Source: JBBDXA01 sp040902585 (GTDB lineage: Bacteria; Planctomycetota; Phycisphaerae; Phycisphaerales; Phycisphaeraceae). From it: a stretch of DNA of 18,460 nt. The notes beneath the pieces are model-generated. The model was not told the origin of the DNA. It made no database searches and worked only from the letters and a program-made list of their open reading frames with translations. The stretch spans positions 1-18,460 of the forward strand of contig JBBDXA010000189.1 in the NCBI GenBank assembly GCA_040902585.1, given 5' to 3'. The translations under genes and the position numbers were made by a program. Shown one piece after another: positions 14,162 to 18,460 of the stretch; position 1 is the stretch's first letter; each line of letters starts with the position of its first letter.

Positions 14162-15172
14162 ATGATGGCTTATCGTTCGATCGTCACAGGCGGAGCGGGC
14201 TTCATCGGCAGCCACGTGGCTCAGTCCTTATTGGATTTGGGCCACGAGGTCGTCGTGCTCGATGACCTCTCCGGCGGCTTCCGCGAAAACGTCCCCGCGC
14301 AATCCACCTTCGTCGAAGGCTCCATCACCGATCACGAACTCGTCGATCGCCTCTTCGAGAAGTATCACTTCGATTATGTCTTCCACCTCGCCGCCTACGC
14401 CGCCGAGGGGTTGAGCCATTTCATCCGACGCTTCAACTACACCAACAACGTCGTCGGCTCCATGAACCTGATCAACGCGGCCGTGAACCACGATGTGAAA
14501 TGCTTCGTGTTCACCTCCAGCATCGCCGTCTACGGCCCAGGCCAGACGCCCATGCGCGAAGACATGAAGCCCGACCCGGAAGACCCCTACGGCGTCGCGA
14601 AGTACTCCGTCGAACTCGACCTTCGGGCCGCCCATCACATGTTCGGCCTGAACTCAATCGTCTTCCGCCCGCACAATGTCTACGGCGAGAACCAGAACAC
14701 CGGCGACAAATACCGCAACGTCATCGGCATCTTCATGAATCAAATCATGCAGGAGCAGCCCTGCACGGTATTCGGCGACGGCCTTCAGACCCGCGCGTTT
14801 TCCTACATCAGTGATGTCGCGCCGATCATCGCCCAGAGCATCGACAACCCCAAGGCTTACAACCAGAGCTTCAACGTCGGCGCGGACAAGGCGTACACCG
14901 TGAAGGAGTTGGCCCAGGTCGTGCAGAAGCACATGGGCAAAGAGACCGGCGTGAAACATCTGGACCCGCGGAAGGAAGTCGTCCACGCCTTCAGCGATCA
15001 CAGCAAGGCGCACGACATTCTCGGCTACGAAGCGAAGGTGGACCTGAACGAAGGCATCCGCAGGACGACGGAGTGGGTGAAAAGTGTCGGTCCGAAGAGG
15101 TCGAAGGATTTTGAAGGCATTGAAGTGGAACGCAACCTGCCGCCGAGCTGGCGCAGCGTGGTGAAGGTGTGA
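14162..15172 (+). CDS. NAD-dependent sugar epimerase/dehydratase (extended SDR)
   Basis: A 336-aa cytoplasmic enzyme of the extended short-chain dehydrogenase group. The N-terminal Rossmann motif is TGGAGFIGSH (~9-18), the catalytic TSS lies at 118-120, and YxxxK is Y143-K147 (YGVAK). FRPHNVYGENQ and FGDGLQTRAFSYISDVA are typical of UDP-glucose/UDP-glucuronate 4-epimerase relatives. The exact sugar cannot be told from the sequence. GGAG at 14154-14157 precedes two adjacent ATG codons (14162 and 14165); either may start translation. A glycosyltransferase gene follows, so a role in glycan building is plausible. Confidence 0.9.
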   Translation: MMAYRSIVTGGAGFIGSHVAQSLLDLGHEVVVLDDLSGGFRENVPAQSTFVEGSITDHELVDRLFEKYHFDYVFHLAAYAAEGLSHFIRRFNYTNNVVGSMNLINAAVNHDVKCFVFTSSIAVYGPGQTPMREDMKPDPEDPYGVAKYSVELDLRAAHHMFGLNSIVFRPHNVYGENQNTGDKYRNVIGIFMNQIMQEQPCTVFGDGLQTRAFSYISDVAPIIAQSIDNPKAYNQSFNVGADKAYTVKELAQVVQKHMGKETGVKHLDPRKEVVHAFSDHSKAHDILGYEAKVDLNEGIRRTTEWVKSVGPKRSKDFEGIEVERNLPPSWRSVVKV

Positions 15173-15187
15173 TGAGTTGAACAACGT

Positions 15188-15296
15188 GGGTGCCACGGGT
15201 CGCGGAGGCTTTGCGACGAGACCCGTGCGAATACTCGAAAGATCTCGGTGCTCCGGCACGGGTCTACTCGGCAACCCTCGTCGACCCGTGGCACCC
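15188..15296. repeat. Nested palindromic intergenic repeat, full copy
   Basis: GGGTGCCACGGGTCG (15188-15202) pairs perfectly with 15282-15296 (15 bp). Inside it AGACCCGTGC (15219-15228) pairs with GCACGGGTCT (15256-15265). The RNA or single-stranded DNA could form two nested stems. It fills the gap between the epimerase and GT2 genes. A half copy with about 90% identity over ~45 bp lies at 17829-17872. Confidence 0.9.
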
Positions 15297-15329
15297 CGAA
15301 CCCCGAACCCTGAACCCTGAACTCAGAAC
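15295..15329. repeat. Tandem heptamer repeat before the GT2 gene
   Basis: Five 7-bp units run head to tail: CCCGAAC, CCCGAAC, CCTGAAC, CCTGAAC, TCAGAAC. The array begins at the end of the palindromic repeat and stops 6 bp before the GT2 start codon, occupying the place of a ribosome-binding site. Confidence 0.9.
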
Positions 15330-15335
15330 CAATCG

Positions 15336-16154
15336 ATGTATCGCAACCTAACCGTCTCCGTCGTGATGCCCGCCTACAACGAGGAAGAGTTCATCTTCCA
15401 CGCGGTGCGCGATTTCCTTTCCATTCCCGAAGTGGATGAGGTGGTTGTCGTTGACAACAACTCGAAGGATAAGACGAAGGAGCTGGCCGAGTCGGCTGGT
15501 GCCCGCGTCATCGTGGAGACGAAGCAGGGTTATGGTCACGCCAGCAAGACCGCGCTGATGAGCGCGACGGGTGATATCGTTCTGATCGTCGAGCCGGATG
15601 GCACCTTCCGCGCCAAGGACATTTACAAGTTCCTCAGTTACGCCGAGGAGTTCGATGCCGTCATCGGCACGCGCACCGCCAAGAGCTGCATCTGGGGCGG
15701 CGCGAACATGGGCTGGTTCCTGCGTTACGGCAACGTCGCCGTCGCCAAGCTGCTGGAGTACCTGCACAACGGCCCCTGTTTCACCGACGTGGGCTGCACC
15801 TTCAAGATGATCCGCCGGAGCGTGCTCCAGCAGATCGAGCCGCTGCTCACCGTCGGCAAATCGCACTTCTCGCCGCAGTTGATGACCGTGCTCGTCCGCA
15901 CCGGCATGCGCTGCATCGAGATCCCCGTTCACTACCGCAGCCGGTTGGGTGTCAGCAAAATCACCGGCTCGTTCTGGAAGGCGTTCCGCCTCGGCTGGAA
16001 GATGATCTTCATGATCCTGGGCTACCGCTTCCGCAGGCTGCCGCAGCTTCAGTCCGGCGTGTCGAAGGAAACGCTCATCGACATCGGCGAGCACCGCGAA
16101 GAAGAGAAGCCCCGCAAAGCGTCCGCCCCCAGCGAAGCCCCCGCGAAGGCGTGA
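15336..16154 (+). CDS. Glycosyltransferase family 2 protein
   Basis: A 272-aa GT-A fold transferase. It opens with VSVVMPAYNEEEFI, then VVVVDNNSKDKT, the nucleotide-binding strands of GT2 enzymes similar to dolichol-phosphate mannosyltransferases. EPDG (86-89) stands at the DXD position that holds the metal, with Glu for the first Asp. A tract with hydrophobic character near residues 210-235 (WKMIFMILGYRF) may touch the membrane. The C-terminus is a charged Glu/Lys/Ala/Pro tail. Donor and acceptor are unknown. It follows the epimerase on the same strand, separated by 163 bp of repeats, so co-transcription is possible. No Shine-Dalgarno is visible. Confidence 0.88.
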   Translation: MYRNLTVSVVMPAYNEEEFIFHAVRDFLSIPEVDEVVVVDNNSKDKTKELAESAGARVIVETKQGYGHASKTALMSATGDIVLIVEPDGTFRAKDIYKFLSYAEEFDAVIGTRTAKSCIWGGANMGWFLRYGNVAVAKLLEYLHNGPCFTDVGCTFKMIRRSVLQQIEPLLTVGKSHFSPQLMTVLVRTGMRCIEIPVHYRSRLGVSKITGSFWKAFRLGWKMIFMILGYRFRRLPQLQSGVSKETLIDIGEHREEEKPRKASAPSEAPAKA

Positions 16155-16184
16155 GCCCGGCGATTTTCGTACGATGCGGTGCGT

Positions 16185-16637
16185 ATGAACTACGAGAGCC
16201 GCATCACCTACGAATCCTCCCGCATCCACGCTGCCGCCATCTACTGCTCCGACGGCCGCGTCGGTGAACACTTCGATGATTTCCTTCAGAACGGCCTGGG
16301 CCTGCCGCGATACGATCGCGTCGCCCTGCCCGGCGGCCCCTCCAGCCTGGCGGGTCACACCGAGGCCCACGTCCAGGAAAAGGGCGTCATCGACGAACTC
16401 AACTTCCTCGTCAAGGTCCACAAGCTCCAGCGCGTCGTGCTCATCGCCCACCAGGGCTGCGCGTTTTACTCCACCCGCCTGGACCTGCCCGCAGCCTTCG
16501 TCGAACACCAGCAGATGGTCGATCTCATCAAGGCTTCGCGATTCATCCAGCGCATCACGACGATCAAGAAGGTCGATGCCTACATGCTCCGCCTCCACGA
16601 AGGCAAGGTGGTGTTCGAGGAGGTCAAGCTCACCTGA
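16185..16637 (+). CDS. Small beta-carbonic-anhydrase-like protein
   Basis: A short soluble protein, 150 aa from ATG 16185 (a GTG at 16179 would add two residues). It has the beta-carbonic anhydrase zinc pattern: CSDGR (C21, D23, R25, the cysteine ligand and Asp-Arg dyad) and HxxC (H89, C92). The second half of the fold and N-terminal helices of typical ~200-aa enzymes are reduced, so it is at the short end for the family. It could hydrate CO2, or belong to a related group that uses the fold for another substrate. It starts 30 bp after the GT2 stop, suggesting one transcript. No clear ribosome-binding site. Confidence 0.72.
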   Translation: MNYESRITYESSRIHAAAIYCSDGRVGEHFDDFLQNGLGLPRYDRVALPGGPSSLAGHTEAHVQEKGVIDELNFLVKVHKLQRVVLIAHQGCAFYSTRLDLPAAFVEHQQMVDLIKASRFIQRITTIKKVDAYMLRLHEGKVVFEEVKLT

Positions 16638-16648
16638 TCTGATGAACT

Positions 16649-16725
16649 GGAGCACCGTCCCGGCAGGGCGGTGCTCGATCGCTTCATGAGCGCAAGCAGG
16701 CACCACCCTGCCGGGATGGTGCTCC
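16649..16725. repeat. REP-like palindromic repeat pair, copy B
   Basis: GGAGCACCGTCCCGGCAGGG and following bases (16649-16675) are the inverted counterpart of 16699-16725 with two mismatches, both compatible with G-U pairing. The right unit is almost identical to the right unit of copy A (CACCACCCTG-CGGGATGGTGCTCC). The loop is about 24 nt. It fills the gap between the carbonic-anhydrase-like and LOG-family genes. Confidence 0.9.
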
Positions 16726-16756
16726 AACTTTCTCGCACGCGTTTTCAGAGATTGAC

Positions 16757-17818
16757 ATGAGCAAGAAGTCTGACAGCAGGGAACGCGGGCGGCCGGTGGA
16801 CGCACAGACCATGGCGATGATGGATGATCTCATCCGCAGGGCCGGCGGCGATCCTGACGCCATGACCGGCTCGGTGGCGCGGGAGATGATGCACACCGCG
16901 TTAAAGCTCCTGCGCGATCGCGCGCATGAAGGCGAGATGAAGCTCATCAGCCGGAGCCTGAAGGAACTGCGCTACGCCCTGAAGGTGTTCCGCCCTTATG
17001 AAGAGGTGCGCAAGATTTCCGTCTTCGGCTCGGCGCGCACGGCTGAAACGCATCCGGACTACATCACCTGTGTGGACTTCTCCAGGCAGATGGCCGAGGC
17101 GGGTTGGATGGTCATCACCGGCGCGGGCGGCGGCATCATGGCCGCGGGCCACGGCGGCGCGGGGGCCCAGAAATCCTTCGGCGTCGCCATCCGCCTGCCT
17201 TTCGAACAGGCCACCAACGCCGTCATCGCCGACGACCCCAAGCTCGTCACCTTCCGCTACTTCTTCACCCGCAAGCTCATGTTCATGTGGCAGTCCCACG
17301 CCATCGCGCTCTTTCCAGGCGGCTTCGGCACGCAGGATGAAGGCTTCGAAGCCCTCACGCTCATCCAGACCGGCAAGGCCCCGATCCTGCCCATCGTCAT
17401 GATCGAACAGCCCGGCGGCGACTACTGGAAGCAGTGGGCCCGCTACGTGCGCGAAGAACTGCTCGCAGGCGGCCTGATCAGCGAAGAGGACCTGCACCTG
17501 TTTCACGTGACGGACAACGCTGCCGACGCCACCCGCGTCATCCTCGACTTCTATCGCAACTATCACTCGCAGCGGTATGTGAACGACGTGATTGTCCTGC
17601 GCATGCTGCGGCCTCTGACCCCGAAACAACTCGAAGAGCTCAACCGCGAGTTCGCATCGCTCGTGGCCGAAGGCACGATCGAACAGGGCGGCCCGCTGCC
17701 GCAGGAGAAAGAGCACCTGCAACTGCCGCGGCTGCACTTCACCTTCGGCAAGAAGCACTTCGGCACGCTGCGGCAACTGATCAACCGCGTGAACCACATG
17801 GACGCGGCAAACGCATAA
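16757..17818 (+). CDS. LOG family (lysine-decarboxylase-like fold) protein
   Basis: A 353-aa cytoplasmic protein with the two hallmarks of the LOG/TIGR00730 fold: GAGGGIM (122-128) for the phosphate loop and PGGFGTQDE (187-195), the PGGxGTxxE catalytic signature. SVFGSART at about residue 91 is the usual first strand of the Rossmann core. Family members are nucleoside 5'-monophosphate nucleosidases or cytokinin-releasing phosphoribohydrolases; this one is longer than LOG (~200 aa) because of an N-terminal helical region of ~85 residues and a C-terminal extension. A role in nucleotide salvage is the likelier reading in a bacterium. It follows copy B of the REP-like repeat. Confidence 0.88.
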   Translation: MSKKSDSRERGRPVDAQTMAMMDDLIRRAGGDPDAMTGSVAREMMHTALKLLRDRAHEGEMKLISRSLKELRYALKVFRPYEEVRKISVFGSARTAETHPDYITCVDFSRQMAEAGWMVITGAGGGIMAAGHGGAGAQKSFGVAIRLPFEQATNAVIADDPKLVTFRYFFTRKLMFMWQSHAIALFPGGFGTQDEGFEALTLIQTGKAPILPIVMIEQPGGDYWKQWARYVREELLAGGLISEEDLHLFHVTDNAADATRVILDFYRNYHSQRYVNDVIVLRMLRPLTPKQLEELNREFASLVAEGTIEQGGPLPQEKEHLQLPRLHFTFGKKHFGTLRQLINRVNHMDAANA

Positions 17819-17828
17819 CGCCCGGCTT

Positions 17829-17872
17829 GGGTGCCACGGGTCGGCGAGGCTTTGCGAGCAGACCCGTGCGAA
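17829..17872. repeat. Palindromic intergenic repeat, half copy
   Basis: GGGTGCCACGGGTCG followed by a GAGGCTTTGCGA core and AGACCCGTGCGAA matches the left half of the 15188-15296 element with a few changes. The right half is missing or degenerate. CACGGGTC and GACCCGTG within it can still pair. Confidence 0.85.
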
Positions 17873-17926
17873 GACGCACGAATTTCCCTTCGCCTCACGG
17901 GAGTACACAAGGTTCACCGCACGGGG

Positions 17927-17967
17927 CACACGGCACACGGCACACGTTCCATCTCGCGGAGCGAGAT
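17927..17967. repeat. Heptamer repeat and hairpin after the recombinase gene
   Basis: CACACGG repeats almost three times (17927-17946). Next to it ATCTCGC (17951-17957), loop GGA and GCGAGAT (17961-17967) form a perfect 7-bp hairpin, 2 bp beyond the recombinase stop on the minus strand. There is no T tract, so a terminator or RNA-stabilising function is only possible. Confidence 0.7.
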
Positions 17968-17969
17968 GA

Positions 17970-18460
17970 CTACTTCTTCCGCTCGCGCGGATGAAACTTC
18001 TGGATCACCTTCTTCAACCCCGAGCGATCCACGTGCGTGTAGATCTGCGTGGTGTTGATGTTCGAGTGGCCGAGCAGCTCCTGCACCACGCGCAGGTCCG
18101 CGCCGCCGGCGAGCAGGTGCGTGGCGAAGGAGTGTCGCAGCATGTGCGGATGCACCTGTCGCATCCCCGCGCGGCGGGCGTACTTCACCACCACCTGCCA
18201 GACGATGATCCGCGTGATCGGCGAACCCGTGCGCGAAAGCAGCAGCCTGTTCGTCGGCTTTCCCGCCTTGAGCAGCTTCGGGCGCAGCTCCTTTATATAG
18301 TCTCGCGCCGCATCCAGCGCAGGCCGACCTATCGGCACGATGCGTTCCTTGGAACCTTTGCCCATCACCCGCGCCACTTCCAGACCCTGATGCAGACGAT
18401 CGCAATCGAGCGTCGCGATTTCACTGGCCCGCAGGCCGCCGGCGTAGAGCAGTTCGAGCA
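17970..18460 (-). CDS. Tyrosine recombinase XerC/XerD-like (C-terminal part)
   Basis: The frame stays open to the window edge, so the N-terminal core-binding domain is missing from view. The catalytic domain is complete: arginine in LLYAGGLRASE, lysine in GKGSKER, HMLRHSFATHLL (His and Arg), LLGHSNINTTQIYTHV (second His and the nucleophile tyrosine). Spacing and motifs match the XerC/XerD group, which resolves chromosome dimers at dif together with FtsK. XerC and XerD cannot be told apart here, and an integron or phage-type relative is not excluded, but the close match to the Xer consensus makes the housekeeping role likely. Confidence 0.9.
   Translation of the reverse strand, partial: LELLYAGGLRASEIATLDCDRLHQGLEVARVMGKGSKERIVPIGRPALDAARDYIKELRPKLLKAGKPTNRLLLSRTGSPITRIIVWQVVVKYARRAGMRQVHPHMLRHSFATHLLAGGADLRVVQELLGHSNINTTQIYTHVDRSGLKKVIQKFHPRERKK

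Noticed and set aside
15348..16805. 485-codon open frame on the minus strand
   Set aside because: It lies opposite the GT2 and carbonic-anhydrase-like genes, which have clear motifs. Long antisense frames are expected in GC-rich coding DNA.
16901..17938. 345-codon open frame on the minus strand
   Set aside because: Opposite the LOG-family gene with its two signature motifs; composition artefact.
17970..18460. Integrase of a mobile element or integron
   Set aside because: The motifs match housekeeping XerC/XerD, and no attachment sites, cassettes or other mobile genes are in view; the missing N-terminus prevents full exclusion.

Overview
The window is GC-rich DNA with long bacterial genes, several of them without a clear Shine-Dalgarno sequence. 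The best lineage guess is a member of the Planctomycetota, perhaps Phycisphaerae-like. This is inferred from an H-X9-DG type prepilin-like protein, M14-type peptidases carrying acidic DxDGDG loops, a CHASE2 cyclase, a dnaA gene without dnaN beside it, and many different intergenic palindromic and short-period repeats. No rRNA, tRNA, CRISPR array or transposase was seen. A run of ten N at 13974-13983 shows the sequence is a scaffolded draft.

Layout. 1-750: 3' part of a GNAT acetyltransferase gene. 751-1256: the only long non-coding stretch, holding octamer repeats in inverted orientation, one DnaA-box match, a possible 22-codon ORF and an 8-bp tandem repeat. 1257-2783: dnaA, followed by a strong terminator. 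2964-4562 (minus): argH with a basic N-terminal extension. 4592-4726: a long REP-like inverted repeat. 4750-6013 (minus): a membrane-anchored double zinc-ribbon protein and a prepilin-like protein. 6279-10123 (plus): two tandem M14 carboxypeptidase-like paralogues, the first of which has lost its catalytic residues. 10181-11601: a secreted SH3-like protein translationally coupled to an M48 lipoprotein metalloprotease, closed by a clear terminator. 11788-13944: a CHASE2 class III adenylate cyclase. 14162-17818: NAD-dependent sugar epimerase, GT2 glycosyltransferase, small beta-carbonic-anhydrase-like protein and LOG-family protein. 17970-18460 (minus): C-terminal part of a XerC/XerD-type recombinase, cut by the window edge.

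How the parts fit. The 6.2-11.6 kb block is an envelope or periplasmic proteolysis region: four exported proteins, two of them predicted active metalloproteases and one a predicted pseudo-peptidase. The cyclase has its own transcription start by inference, because a terminator separates it from the M48 gene. The epimerase and GT2 fit glycan or nucleotide-sugar metabolism. dnaA and argH are housekeeping genes.

The most unusual features are (i) the active/inactive M14 pair and (ii) the repeats. At least five short-period (7-8 bp) repeats with unrelated units sit at gene edges. Two of them occur as inverted pairs, one encoding the tail of the GNAT protein and one encoding the hydrophobic core of a signal peptide. 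Two further families of palindromic intergenic repeats each occur twice. No defence system or other complete new system could be demonstrated.
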